From Paucibacter sp. Y2R2-4 (lineage in GTDB: Bacteria > Pseudomonadota > Gammaproteobacteria > Burkholderiales > Burkholderiaceae_C): a stretch of 64,000 nt of DNA. The stretch spans positions 186,001 to 250,000 of the forward strand of contig NZ_JAJIRO010000005.1 of the NCBI RefSeq assembly GCF_025717535.1. The letters run 5' to 3'. The notes beneath the pieces are model-generated. The model was given only the letters and a program-made list of their open reading frames with translations. It was not told where the DNA came from and did not search any database. Shown here piece by piece: positions 17,587 to 26,650 of the stretch (position 1 is the stretch's first letter; each line of letters starts with the position of its first letter). The position numbers and the translations under genes were made by a program.

Positions 17587-18867
17587 ATGAAGGTATTGGT
17601 GCTTGGTAACGGCGGGCGAGAGCACGCGCTGGCCTGGAAGTTGGCACAGGGCGCTCGGGTGAGCCAAGTGTTTGTGGCGCCGGGCAATGGCGGTACGGCA
17701 CGTGACTCGCGGCTGAAGAACGTGCCCATCACCGATGTGAAGGCTTTGGCCGACTTCGCGGTGGAACAAAAGATCGCGCTGACCGTGGTCGGCCCCGAGG
17801 CCTACCTGGCCGCTGGCGTGGTGGATGAGTTCCGCGCGCGCGGCTTGCGCATTTTTGGCCCCACCAAGGCGGCCGCGCAGCTGGAGTCGTCCAAGGCCTT
17901 TGCCAAGGACTTCATGAAGCGCCACGCCATCCCGACTGCGGCCTACGAGGTCTTCAGTGATGTGGCTGCAGCCCATGCCTATGTGGACGCGCAAGGCGCG
18001 CCCATCGTCATCAAGGCCGACGGCTTGGCTGCCGGCAAGGGCGTGGTTGTGGCCATGACCCTGGCCGAGGCGCATGAGGCGATCGACTGGATTCTGGAAG
18101 ACAACAAGCTCGGCGTGGTGCATAACGAAGGTGGCGCGCGCGTCGTCATCGAGCAGTTCCTGCAAGGCGAAGAAGCCAGCTTCATCGTCTTGTGCGACGG
18201 CAAGAACGTGGTCTCGCTGGCCACCAGTCAAGACCACAAACGCCTGCTGGATGGCGACGAAGGCCCCAACACTGGGGGCATGGGCGCTTACTCGCCGGCC
18301 CCGGTGGTCACGCCCAATGTGCACGCCAAGGCCATGCACGAAATCATCATGCCCACCATCCAGGGCATGGCGCGTGACGGCATTCCCTTCACCGGCTTCC
18401 TCTACGCCGGCCTGATGATCGATGCGCAGGGCCAGCCCCGCACCGTGGAATTCAACACCCGCATGGGTGACCCCGAGACTCAACCCATCATGATGCGCTT
18501 GAAGAGCGATCTGTTGGAAGTGCTCTTGCACGCGACCGACGGCACGCTCGATCAGGTCGAGCTGCAATGGGATCGCCGTGTCGCCTTGGGCGTGGTGATG
18601 GCGGCCGGCGGTTATCCGCTGTCGCCGCGCAAGGGTGATGCCATCACTGGCCTGCCGGCCGATGCCGAAGACCATATGGTCTTCCATGCTGGTACCGCTG
18701 AAGTGGACGGGCAGCTGCGCACCTCCGGTGGGCGTGTCTTGTGCGTGACGGCCTTGGGCGAGTCGGTGCGCAAGGCCCAGCAACTCGCTTATGAGTCGCT
18801 GGTCAATATTCAGTTCGAAGGCAAGCAGTACCGCCAGGACATCGGACACCGCGCGGTGAAACGTTGA
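17587..18867 (+). CDS. purD: Phosphoribosylamine-glycine ligase
   Basis: ATP-grasp enzyme of purine synthesis that joins glycine to phosphoribosylamine to make GAR. It shows the N-terminal MKVLVLGNGGREHALAWKL, ATP-binding KADGLAAGKGVVVA, the signature RMGDPETQ, and SQDHKRLLDGDEGPNTGGMG. Its 426 residues match the family. It overlaps the following acyltransferase gene by TTGA, which implies coupled translation. Confidence 0.97.
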   Translation: MKVLVLGNGGREHALAWKLAQGARVSQVFVAPGNGGTARDSRLKNVPITDVKALADFAVEQKIALTVVGPEAYLAAGVVDEFRARGLRIFGPTKAAAQLESSKAFAKDFMKRHAIPTAAYEVFSDVAAAHAYVDAQGAPIVIKADGLAAGKGVVVAMTLAEAHEAIDWILEDNKLGVVHNEGGARVVIEQFLQGEEASFIVLCDGKNVVSLATSQDHKRLLDGDEGPNTGGMGAYSPAPVVTPNVHAKAMHEIIMPTIQGMARDGIPFTGFLYAGLMIDAQGQPRTVEFNTRMGDPETQPIMMRLKSDLLEVLLHATDGTLDQVELQWDRRVALGVVMAAGGYPLSPRKGDAITGLPADAEDHMVFHAGTAEVDGQLRTSGGRVLCVTALGESVRKAQQLAYESLVNIQFEGKQYRQDIGHRAVKR

Positions 18868-19508
18868 GCGGACGCGATCTACTGCCCCAGCCGCGCGCAT
18901 TTGCGGCGGCCGAAAGCCCTCAGCAGCTGCGTTTGCAGGGCAGCGTCTGGGCGCAGGGTCTGCTGCGTCTGGCCGGTTGGCGCTTGGAGTTTGATGGCCT
19001 GCCGGGCAAGCAGGGCGTGATTTTGGTCTACCCGCACACCTCGAACTGGGATTTTGTGGTCGGCATTCTGGCCAAGTGGGCGCTGGGCTTGCAGCTGCGC
19101 TTTTGGGCCAAAGACAGCTTGTTCCAACTGCCGCTGTTCGGCTCCTGGGTGCGCTGGCTCGGCGGTGTGGCGGTGCGCCGCGACAGCCCGCAGGGCTTGG
19201 TGCGCGACACGGTGCAAGACATGCAGGCGGCGCAAGCGCGTGGCGAAATGTATTGGCTGGCCATGGCGCCCGAAGGCACTCGTTCCTTGGCGCCGGCTTG
19301 GCGCTCAGGCGCCTATCAGGTGGCGTTGCAAGCGCAGGTGCCGGCCGGTCTGGCCTATTTGGACTACGCCAGCAAAACAATTTGCCTGCGTCAGTTTGTG
19401 CAACTGGGCGGCGACCCGGCCGCTGACTTGGCACTGATGGCCCAGACCTTCAGCGCGGAACATGGCCTGAAGCCGGCTTTGGCCAGCCCGATAAGGATGA
19501 AATCATGA
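18864..19508 (+). CDS. PlsC-like 1-acyl-glycerol-3-phosphate acyltransferase family protein
   Basis: Acyltransferase with the two hallmark motifs of the PlsC/LPLAT family: H-x4-D in [11 protein letters not shown] and the substrate motif PEGTRS. At 214 residues it is short and has only one clear hydrophobic stretch ([11 protein letters not shown]), so it is probably membrane-associated rather than multi-pass. The likely start is the TTG at 18864 that overlaps the purD stop. It also overlaps hemF by ATGA (19505-19508). The exact acyl acceptor is not predictable; HTSNWD-type members are often called lysophospholipid acyltransferases. Confidence 0.83.
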   Translation: MSGRDLLPQPRAFAAAESPQQLRLQGSVWAQGLLRLAGWRLEFDGLPGKQGVILVYPHTSNWDFVVGILAKWALGLQLRFWAKDSLFQLPLFGSWVRWLGGVAVRRDSPQGLVRDTVQDMQAAQARGEMYWLAMAPEGTRSLAPAWRSGAYQVALQAQVPAGLAYLDYASKTICLRQFVQLGGDPAADLALMAQTFSAEHGLKPALASPIRMKS

Positions 19509-20446
19509 CCATGAACACCCAAAGGGTGCGGGAGTACCTGCTTGATTTGCAGTCCCGCATCGTCGCGGCCTTGCAAAAAGCCGACGGCGGCGAGTTCATC
19601 AGCGACGGTTGGACCCGCGAACCCGGCAGCCGCTTGGAAGGTGACGGCCTCTCGCGCCTGATCGAGGGCGGGGCGGTGTTTGAGCGCGGCGGCGTCAACT
19701 TCTCACATGTACGGGGTCGGGTCTTGCCTCCCTCGGCCACCCAGCACCGGCCCGAGTTGGCCGGCGCGCCGTTTGAAGCCATGGGCGTGTCGCTGGTGAT
19801 TCATCCGCACAATCCTTTCGTGCCGACGGTGCATATGAATGTGCGCATGTTTGCCGCCTTCCCGGCCGATGCCGAGCCGGTCGTCTGGTTCGGTGGCGGC
19901 ATGGACCTGACGCCGTACTACGGCTTTGAGCGCGACGCCCAGCATTTCCACCGCACCTGTGAGGCTGCCTTGCAGCCGCATGGCGAAGACCTGTATGGCC
20001 GTTTTAAGCCCTGGTGCGATGAGTATTTCTATCTGAAGCACCGCGATGAGCCGCGCGGCATCGGCGGCATCTTTTTTGATGACTATGCCGAGGGCGGGTT
20101 CGAAGCCGCTTTCGCCATGCTGCGCTCGGTGGGCGATGCTTTCGTGCCCGCTTACCTGCCCATCGTGGAGCGCCGCCATGGCTTGGCCTACACCGAGCGC
20201 GAGCGTGACTTCCAAGCCTATCGGCGCGGGCGTTACGTCGAATTCAATCTGGTTTTTGACCGTGGCACCTTGTTCGGTCTGCAGTCGGGCGGGCGCACCG
20301 AGGCCATCCTGATGTCCATGCCACCCATCGTGAAATGGCGCTATCAATGGGCGCCGGAAGAGGGCAGCCTGGAAGCCAAGTTGTACAGTGACTTCCTGCG
20401 CCCGCGCGATTGGGCACAGGAGGCGGCGACGCATCTATGGCTGTAA
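19505..20446 (+). CDS. hemF: Oxygen-dependent coproporphyrinogen III oxidase
   Basis: Converts coproporphyrinogen III to protoporphyrinogen IX with O2 in heme synthesis, so the organism can make heme aerobically. It shows [40 protein letters not shown] and [31 protein letters not shown], all diagnostic for HemF. Its 313 residues are close to the usual 300. The start overlaps the acyltransferase gene by four bases, and the end overlaps nadD by ten. Confidence 0.97.
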   Translation: MTMNTQRVREYLLDLQSRIVAALQKADGGEFISDGWTREPGSRLEGDGLSRLIEGGAVFERGGVNFSHVRGRVLPPSATQHRPELAGAPFEAMGVSLVIHPHNPFVPTVHMNVRMFAAFPADAEPVVWFGGGMDLTPYYGFERDAQHFHRTCEAALQPHGEDLYGRFKPWCDEYFYLKHRDEPRGIGGIFFDDYAEGGFEAAFAMLRSVGDAFVPAYLPIVERRHGLAYTERERDFQAYRRGRYVEFNLVFDRGTLFGLQSGGRTEAILMSMPPIVKWRYQWAPEEGSLEAKLYSDFLRPRDWAQEAATHLWL

Positions 20447-21060
20447 ACCTCTGCGGGGCGGGCCGCACCGGCCTGTTTGGCGGGAGTTTTGATCCGGTGC
20501 ATCTGGGTCATTTGAGCCTGGCACGCTGTGCCCTGGAACAATTGAGTCTGGACCGCCTGCTTTGGCTGCCGGCCGGCCGGCCATGGCAGAAGACCGGCCG
20601 AGGCTTGGCGTCGCCGCTGCATCGGCGCGCCATGGTCGAGCTGATGGTGGCCGAGGAGCCGCGCTTCTCGGTGGATGACAGCGAGTTGGAGCGTGACGGC
20701 GCCAGCTACACCATAGACACGGTGCGGCAGCGCTTGGCAGCGCACCCCGGCGAGCAATTGTTCTTGGTGATCGGCCAGGACCAGTTCGAGCGCTTTCACA
20801 CCTGGCGCGAATGGCGCGAGTTGCTCAGCCTGGTAACACTCGCCGTGGCCGCACGTGCGGGTCAAGAAGTTCAGGGATCGGCCGAAGTACTAGAAATCCT
20901 TCAAGCCGAGCCCAACAAAATGCTGAAACTGGCGATGCCGGCGATGCAGGTTTCATCCACCCAAGTGCGCGAACTGGCTTCGCGCGCTCAGGACATCAGC
21001 CCCTTGGTGGGCGACGCGGTCGCGGGGTATATTGCCCAGCACCGTCTTTACAGTGAGTAG
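20437..21060 (+). CDS. nadD: Nicotinate-nucleotide adenylyltransferase
   Basis: Adenylates nicotinate mononucleotide in NAD synthesis. The nucleotidyltransferase motif [11 protein letters not shown] (HxGH) and the C-terminal SSTQVRE (ISSTxxR type) are both present. The ATG at 20437 (MAVNLCG) is preferred over the upstream ATG at 20410, because it leaves only a short overlap with hemF and has GGAGG upstream. The predicted product is 207 residues. It is part of the hemF-nadD-rsfS-rlmH run. Confidence 0.94.
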   Translation: MAVNLCGAGRTGLFGGSFDPVHLGHLSLARCALEQLSLDRLLWLPAGRPWQKTGRGLASPLHRRAMVELMVAEEPRFSVDDSELERDGASYTIDTVRQRLAAHPGEQLFLVIGQDQFERFHTWREWRELLSLVTLAVAARAGQEVQGSAEVLEILQAEPNKMLKLAMPAMQVSSTQVRELASRAQDISPLVGDAVAGYIAQHRLYSE

Positions 21061-21067
21061 GTACTGA

Positions 21068-21826
21068 ATGGACATTCGTAAGCTGCAACGCGCCATCGTC
21101 GATGGTTTGGAAGATGTGAAGGCCCAGAACATTGTGGTCTTCAATACCGAGCACCTCTCGCCGCTGTTTGAGCGCGTGATCATTGCCTCGGGCACCAGCA
21201 ATCGGCAGACCAAGGCGCTGGCTTCCAGTGTGCGAGTAACGGTCAAAGAGCGCGGCATGGATGTGCTGCGCTGCGAGGGCGAAGAAAACGGCGAATGGAT
21301 CATCGTCGACTGCGGCGCCGCCGTGGTGCATGTGATGCAGCCCGCCATTCGCGACTATTACCACCTGGAAGAAATCTGGGGCGGCAAGCCGGTGAAGATG
21401 GCGCTGGGCGACGGCAAGACCAAGCTGGTCAAGGCCTCGGATGATGATGAAGAAGACGCCGCGCCAGCTAAGAAGCCCGCCAAGAAAGCCGTCAAGCCCT
21501 CGCTGCCCGGCAAGCCCGGCGTGAGCAAGAAGGTCGCGGCCAAGGAAGCCGAAGCCAAGCCAGCGGCCAAGAAGACCGCTGCGAAAAAGGTCGTCGCCAA
21601 GAAGAGCGCCAGCTCGCGCGAGGTGGATCACAAGACGCCTGCTACCCAAACCCTCAAAGTGGGCTTGGTCAAGCCTGCCGCGAAGAAGGTGGCCGCCAAG
21701 AAAGTGGCGACCAAGACCGTGGGCGTCAAGAAGGCGCCGGCCAAGTCTGCCGCCAAGCCCGCTGCAAAGACGACCGCCACCAAGGCTCCGGCTAAAAAGG
21801 TTGTGGCCAAGAAGGCCGCTCGCTGA
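21068..21826 (+). CDS. rsfS: Ribosome silencing factor RsfS with long histone H1-like tail
   Basis: RsfS binds uL14 on the 50S subunit and blocks subunit joining during starvation. Residues 1-115 are a normal RsfS domain (DIRKLQRAIVDGLEDVKAQ, IASGTSNRQTKALA, WIIVDCGAAVVHVM, YYHLEEIWGGKP). The normal protein ends there at 105-130 residues. Here an acidic patch (DDDEED, 125-130) is followed by about 120 residues of Lys/Ala/Pro repeats (AAKK, APAKK, VAAKKVA), like histone H1 tails and AlgP. The tail (21458-21823) could bind rRNA or DNA. It lies 19 bases upstream of rlmH. Confidence 0.93.
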   Translation: MDIRKLQRAIVDGLEDVKAQNIVVFNTEHLSPLFERVIIASGTSNRQTKALASSVRVTVKERGMDVLRCEGEENGEWIIVDCGAAVVHVMQPAIRDYYHLEEIWGGKPVKMALGDGKTKLVKASDDDEEDAAPAKKPAKKAVKPSLPGKPGVSKKVAAKEAEAKPAAKKTAAKKVVAKKSASSREVDHKTPATQTLKVGLVKPAAKKVAAKKVATKTVGVKKAPAKSAAKPAAKTTATKAPAKKVVAKKAAR

Positions 21827-21845
21827 GCTTCGCTGACCCTCACTG

Positions 21846-22313
21846 ATGCGTTTGTATTTGGTCGCTGTGGGCCAGCGTCAGCCGGCCTGGGCTGATGCGG
21901 CTTATGAGGATTTCGCCAAACGGTTTCCGCCCGAGATGCGTCTCGAGTTGAAGGCCGTGAAGGCTGAAACACGCGGCAGCAAAACGGCCGAGCAATTGAT
22001 GGCCGCCGAGGCCTTGCGCATCGAGGCTGCTTTGCCGCGCGGAGTTCGTCGTGTCATCTTGGATGAGCGCGGCGAGCGCCGTACCAGCATGCAATTGGCC
22101 GAGCGCATGAAGCTGTGGATGGGCGATGGCCGCGATGTTGCCTTGATCATCGGCGGGCCGGACGGTCTGGCCACGTCCCTGAAAGCCACTGCTGATGAGA
22201 CGCTGCGCCTCTCCGACCTGACCCTCCCTCACGCCTTCGCGCGCGTCTTGCTGGCCGAGGGGCTTTACCGCGCTTGGACGGTGATGACAGGGCACCCCTA
22301 TCACCGCGAGTAA
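21846..22313 (+). CDS. rlmH: 23S rRNA (pseudouridine-1915 N3) methyltransferase
   Basis: SPOUT methyltransferase that methylates pseudouridine 1915 in helix 69 of 23S rRNA. It shows the trefoil-knot motif [33 protein letters not shown] and the invariant C-terminal HPYHRE. Its 155 residues are the standard length. It follows rsfS closely, as in most proteobacteria. Confidence 0.97.
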   Translation: MRLYLVAVGQRQPAWADAAYEDFAKRFPPEMRLELKAVKAETRGSKTAEQLMAAEALRIEAALPRGVRRVILDERGERRTSMQLAERMKLWMGDGRDVALIIGGPDGLATSLKATADETLRLSDLTLPHAFARVLLAEGLYRAWTVMTGHPYHRE

Positions 22314-22319
22314 GTGACG

Positions 22320-24326
22320 ATGAGGCAAGCGGACTTGGGCGGTGCCGGGCTCTATCGGCGGGATATTGATGGGCTAAGAGCTTTGGCCGTCTTGGCGGTC
22401 GTACTTTTTCACATCAACGCCCATTGGCTGCCCGGCGGCTTTGTCGGCGTCGATGTGTTTTTCGTCATTTCAGGTTACCTGATCACACGCAATATCGTCA
22501 GTGATCTGGATGGCGCGCGCTTCACGCTGGCCGAGTTTTATCGACGCCGTATCAAGCGAATCGTGCCAGTGATGTTGACGGTATTGGCCTTCACCTTGCT
22601 CGCTGGCTATTTTGTTTTATTGCCTGAAGACTTGGAAGCCTTGGCCAAGTCGGCGGTCTGGTCGGTCGCATCACTTGCCAATGTGTATTTCTGGCGAGAG
22701 GTCAATACCGACTACTTTGCTACCGAGAGTGCCCAGTTGCCGCTTTTGCACCTGTGGTCTTTAGGTGTGGAGGAACAGTTTTATCTATTCTGGCCTTTGC
22801 TGCTGGCCGTCATTTGGCGACTGTGGCCGCGCACGGTTTCGGGACGCAACGCTGCCTTGTGGCCCGCTTTGATCTTGGTGCTTTTGCTTGTGCCGCTCTC
22901 CGTGGTCTTCGCTGAGTGGTATTTCGAAGCGAGTCCGCGATTTGTGTATTACATGCTGCCCAGTCGTGCCGGCGAACTGATGGTTGGCGCTGCCGCGGCC
23001 CTTTGGTCTATGGGGAGTCGACCAGACAGCATCACACGAGTTCGCTCGACTGTCATGAGCTGGATGGGTTTGGGCTTGCTGTTGCTGAGTCTGCTTTTTC
23101 TGAATGAAACGCAGGTGTTTCCGGGTTGGCGCAGCCTGCTGCCGACGGTCGGTGCGGCCTTGTTGCTCTTGGCTGGCCTGGGAGCACAAGGTACTTGGCT
23201 GCAGAGAGCTTTGAGCTTCGCGCCCATGGTTTGGATTGGGCGGCTGTCCTATTCCCTCTACCTTTGGCATTGGCCGGTGTTGGCGTTTTGGCGCTATTTG
23301 TACGGCCAGCCCAGTGCGCTGGAAGGCATGGGCCTGCTGGCTTTGATGTTTGTGCTGTCATGGTGCAGCCATCGCTGGGTGGAGGAGCCTGCGCGGCATG
23401 TGCGTTATGGTGCCGCCCGCGTGCTGATGGGTCAATTTGTCCTGCCGGGTGGAGCGTTACTGCTTTTCGCACTTTTCTTGGTCTTGGGCCCGCGCTTGGG
23501 TCTGCCGACGCATTCGCAGCAGTATCTGCTCGCTTTGCAAGAACGGCGCGCAGACTTGCAAGCTGCTTACCAGCAAGACTGGGTATGTCAACGACAAAGG
23601 CTGCATGACGATGACCTGAAGAACGACCGATGTGTGTTGGGGAAGGCCACAGAGCGGCCACCTCGCGTTTTGTTGTTCGGTGACTCCAACGCGGCCCATT
23701 ACATTCCGATGCTTAAAACGGTGGCCGAAACTACGGGCTTTTCGTTTCGGAACTACGCGATTGGGGCATGCCCGCCGGTGATGGGGGACCCCCAGCCATT
23801 TGTCCATGCAGAACGCTTGTCTGATTGCCGAGAGTCGCTGGCGCTGGCTTGGACCGATAGCCAAGCCTACTCCGTGCTGGTTCTGGGTGGTTCTTGGCTC
23901 GACTACGGGCGGCGTTCGCCCATATTCATGGCGCGGCTGGAAGAAACTTTGCAATTGGTTGCCGCTCGCGGGCAACGGGTGGTTTTGCTGGCCAAGACGC
24001 CGCAACTCAGTGGCTACGATAGCCATTGCCGAGAGAAGGCCTTGAAGTTGCCGTGGCTCAACTGCGCGGGGCTGGACCAGCGGTTCAGTTCTGAACTGCA
24101 AGACCTGAATCAGGCCCTTCGCGAAATGGCTGATCGAATTCCGGGCGTGAAGTTTTTTGACGCTAGCGCGCAGCTTTGCCCTGAGGGGCGCTGCAAAATC
24201 TATGCAGACGACAACACGCCTCGGTACTTCGACGCCAGTCATCTCACAGTGAAGGCATCTCATGAACTTGGTCTTGCGGTTTTGCAGCAAGACGCGGGAG
24301 CAGTGTCTGAAATGTTTGCCCCCTGA
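22320..24326 (+). CDS. OafA/YrhL-type acyltransferase with C-terminal SGNH domain
   Basis: Membrane-bound O-acyltransferase (acyltransferase_3) that probably acetylates a surface polysaccharide. The opening YRRDIDGLRALAVLAVVLFH has the catalytic-type His of the family, and VDVFFVISGYLITRNI follows. Some ten hydrophobic segments occupy residues 10-400. The C-terminal half is an SGNH-hydrolase-like domain with FGDSNAAHY (Ser nucleophile) and DASHLT (Asp/His). A GTG at 22314 is also possible. Its base composition looks poorer in G+C by eye than its neighbours, and it separates rlmH from maf, so it may have been inserted by transfer. Confidence 0.88.
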   Translation: MRQADLGGAGLYRRDIDGLRALAVLAVVLFHINAHWLPGGFVGVDVFFVISGYLITRNIVSDLDGARFTLAEFYRRRIKRIVPVMLTVLAFTLLAGYFVLLPEDLEALAKSAVWSVASLANVYFWREVNTDYFATESAQLPLLHLWSLGVEEQFYLFWPLLLAVIWRLWPRTVSGRNAALWPALILVLLLVPLSVVFAEWYFEASPRFVYYMLPSRAGELMVGAAAALWSMGSRPDSITRVRSTVMSWMGLGLLLLSLLFLNETQVFPGWRSLLPTVGAALLLLAGLGAQGTWLQRALSFAPMVWIGRLSYSLYLWHWPVLAFWRYLYGQPSALEGMGLLALMFVLSWCSHRWVEEPARHVRYGAARVLMGQFVLPGGALLLFALFLVLGPRLGLPTHSQQYLLALQERRADLQAAYQQDWVCQRQRLHDDDLKNDRCVLGKATERPPRVLLFGDSNAAHYIPMLKTVAETTGFSFRNYAIGACPPVMGDPQPFVHAERLSDCRESLALAWTDSQAYSVLVLGGSWLDYGRRSPIFMARLEETLQLVAARGQRVVLLAKTPQLSGYDSHCREKALKLPWLNCAGLDQRFSSELQDLNQALREMADRIPGVKFFDASAQLCPEGRCKIYADDNTPRYFDASHLTVKASHELGLAVLQQDAGAVSEMFAP

Positions 24327-24359
24327 ACGACGAAGCCAAAAGACCTTGGAATTGCATCG

Positions 24360-24953
24360 ATGATCTATCTTGCCTCGCAAAGCCCACGTCGCCGCCAATT
24401 GTTGGAGCAGTTGGGCGTGGCGTATGAATTGCTTTTGCCTGGACCTGAAGAGGACGCCGAGAGCCTGGAGGCCGAGCTTGCGGGGGAGTCGCCTGAGGAC
24501 TATGTCGCACGGGTGACCGAGGCCAAGTTGGAGGCGGCGCTGAAGCGGCTGAAGATGCGTGGCTTGGCACCTGCTCCGGTGCTGTGCTCGGATACGACGG
24601 TGGCGATCGAGCAGCGGATTCTGGGCAAGCCGCAAGATGCGGACGATGCGTTTCAGACGCTGAGTCTTTTGTCTGGGCGCAGCCACCGGGTGATCACGGC
24701 CGTGGCGATTGGCCTGGGCGAGCGCCAGACAGCGGCCCTGAACGTCTCCGAAGTGGACTTCATCCAGGTACCCGAGGAGCAGATCCGGCGCTATATCGCC
24801 AGCGGCGAGCCCTTTGGCAAAGCGGGTGCTTACGCGATCCAGAGTCAAGCGGCGGCGTGGATTTCTCGCATCGAGGGCAGCTATTCAGGCATCATGGGCC
24901 TGCCCTTGTTTGAAACTGCGCAGATGTTGCAGCAATGGGGGCTGCGTTTTTGA
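24360..24953 (+). CDS. maf: Maf/YhdE-type nucleoside triphosphate pyrophosphatase
   Basis: House-cleaning pyrophosphatase of the Maf family (dTTP/UTP-type, YhdE). It starts [17 protein letters not shown], has CSDTTVAI in the catalytic centre, and ends [20 protein letters not shown]. In most YhdE-type proteins the loop reads AIQG; here it is AIQSQ, a single small deviation. Its 197 residues fit the family. It starts 34 bases after the acyltransferase gene and 70 bases before rng. Confidence 0.92.
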   Translation: MIYLASQSPRRRQLLEQLGVAYELLLPGPEEDAESLEAELAGESPEDYVARVTEAKLEAALKRLKMRGLAPAPVLCSDTTVAIEQRILGKPQDADDAFQTLSLLSGRSHRVITAVAIGLGERQTAALNVSEVDFIQVPEEQIRRYIASGEPFGKAGAYAIQSQAAAWISRIEGSYSGIMGLPLFETAQMLQQWGLRF

Positions 24954-25022
24954 GAGAAGTCCGCGTGTTCTGACGCATGCCCGTGGCCCAGTCGGCATGC
25001 GTCAGTATTCGAGGTTAGCGCC

Positions 25023-26510
25023 ATGGAAGATATTTTGATCAACTGGTCTCCGCAGGAGACGCGTGTGGCCGTGGTGGAGAACGGTGCCGTGCAGGAGTTG
25101 CACGTCGAACGCACCTTGGAACGAGGCCTGGTCGGCAATGTCTATTCGGGCAAAGTGGCTCGAGTCTTGCCCGGTATGCAGTCCGCTTTCATCGACATCG
25201 GATTAGAGCGGGCCGCTTTTTTACATGTGGCCGATCTGCATGTGAACGGTGCGCCTGGCCATGTGCGCAGCCAGCATGCCGAGGGCGGCGTGGCCACTCC
25301 CATTGAACGCCTGGTCTTTGAGGGCCAGGCCTTGACGGTGCAAGTCATCAAGGACCCCATTGGCACCAAGGGTGCGCGCTTGTCGACCCAGATCAGCATC
25401 GCCGGTCGCATGTTGGTGTTCTTGCCGCAAGATGAACACATCGGCATCTCGCAAAAAATTGGCTCGCCCGAGGCTCGTGAACAACTGCGCAGTCGCATGC
25501 AAGCCTTGGTCGGTACGGCCGAACAAGGCGGTGGCGGTGGCTTCATCCTGCGCACCAATGCCGAAGATGCCAGCGATGAGGAGCTGGCTTCTGACATCGC
25601 CTATTTGCGCAAAGCCTGGGCCGCCATCCGCGAGAAAGGCTCGAACTCACCGCCCGGCACCTTGCTTCACCAAGACCTGAGCCTGGTCGAGCGGGTACTG
25701 CGCGATTTGGTCAGCGAGCGTACCGGCTCGATTCGCATTGATTCCAAGCTGCAGTTTGATGTCTTGCACAGCTTTGGCGAGAAGTTCATGCCTGCGGCAA
25801 CCGCCAAGCTGGAGCATTACCGGGGCGAGCGGCCGATCTTTGATCTGAACAATATCGATGCTGAGCTGAGCCGCGCCTTGGCGCGCCGTGTGGATTTGAA
25901 GTCTGGCGGCTATTTGATTTTTGATCAGACCGAGGCCATGACCACGGTGGATGTGAACACCGGCGGCTTCGTCGGCGCCCGCAATTTCGACGACACCATT
26001 TTCAAAACCAATCTGGAAGCGGCGGGCGCGATTTCTCGCCAACTGCGCCTTCGCAATTTGGGTGGCATCATCATTGTTGACTTCATCGACATGACACGCG
26101 AGGAGCATCGCTCCGCCGTGTTGACCGAGTTCCGCAAGCAGCTCGGCCGCGATCGCACCAAGGTGACCTTGGGAGGCTTCACGCAGCTGGGCCTGGTGGA
26201 GATGACGCGCAAGCGCACGCGAGAGTCTTTGTCTCGCATGTTGTGCGAGCCATGCCCCACTTGTGAGGGACGCGGCCAAGTCAAAACAGCGCGCACCGTC
26301 TGCTACGACATCATGCGCGAGATCTTGCGTGAGGCCCGGCAGTTCTCGCCCAAGGAATTCCGGATCGTGGCAGCCGCCAACGTGGTGGAGATGCTGCTGG
26401 ACGAAGAAAGCCAACATCTGGCGGGCCTGTCTGATTTCATTGGCAAGCCCATCTCTTTGACCGCTGAGCCAGCCAATCAGACCGAGCATTACGACATCGT
26501 CTTGCTTTAG
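25023..26510 (+). CDS. rng: Ribonuclease G
   Basis: Single-strand endoribonuclease that matures the 5' end of 16S rRNA and degrades some mRNAs. The N-terminal S1 domain begins GNVYSGKVARVLPGMQSAFIDIG. The DNase I-like catalytic part has TTVDVNTGGFVGARN and GGIIIVDFIDM, with the metal-binding Asp residues. The CPTCEG zinc-link motif is near residue 410. The protein lacks the long C-terminal scaffold of RNase E. Its 495 residues match RNase G (489). Confidence 0.95.
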   Translation: MEDILINWSPQETRVAVVENGAVQELHVERTLERGLVGNVYSGKVARVLPGMQSAFIDIGLERAAFLHVADLHVNGAPGHVRSQHAEGGVATPIERLVFEGQALTVQVIKDPIGTKGARLSTQISIAGRMLVFLPQDEHIGISQKIGSPEAREQLRSRMQALVGTAEQGGGGGFILRTNAEDASDEELASDIAYLRKAWAAIREKGSNSPPGTLLHQDLSLVERVLRDLVSERTGSIRIDSKLQFDVLHSFGEKFMPAATAKLEHYRGERPIFDLNNIDAELSRALARRVDLKSGGYLIFDQTEAMTTVDVNTGGFVGARNFDDTIFKTNLEAAGAISRQLRLRNLGGIIIVDFIDMTREEHRSAVLTEFRKQLGRDRTKVTLGGFTQLGLVEMTRKRTRESLSRMLCEPCPTCEGRGQVKTARTVCYDIMREILREARQFSPKEFRIVAAANVVEMLLDEESQHLAGLSDFIGKPISLTAEPANQTEHYDIVLL

Positions 26511-26650
26511 CCTTGGATGACCTAAAGCGGACAAAAACGGAACACAGAGGCCACAAGCTGTTACCGGCCTCAGGGCGGAAATGCCCCCGGCTCAGGCAGA
26601 ATGCAAAGCAGTTTGAAGTCGCACCCTGGGGTGCTTTGATCGCGAGTCGC

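Noticed and set aside
17527-19434. A 635-residue minus-strand frame opposite purD and the acyltransferase gene
   Set aside because: Low-complexity translation rich in Ala, His and Gln, with no motif; shadow of real genes.
23457-24848. A 463-residue minus-strand frame across the OafA and maf genes
   Set aside because: Crosses two real genes and has no family motif.
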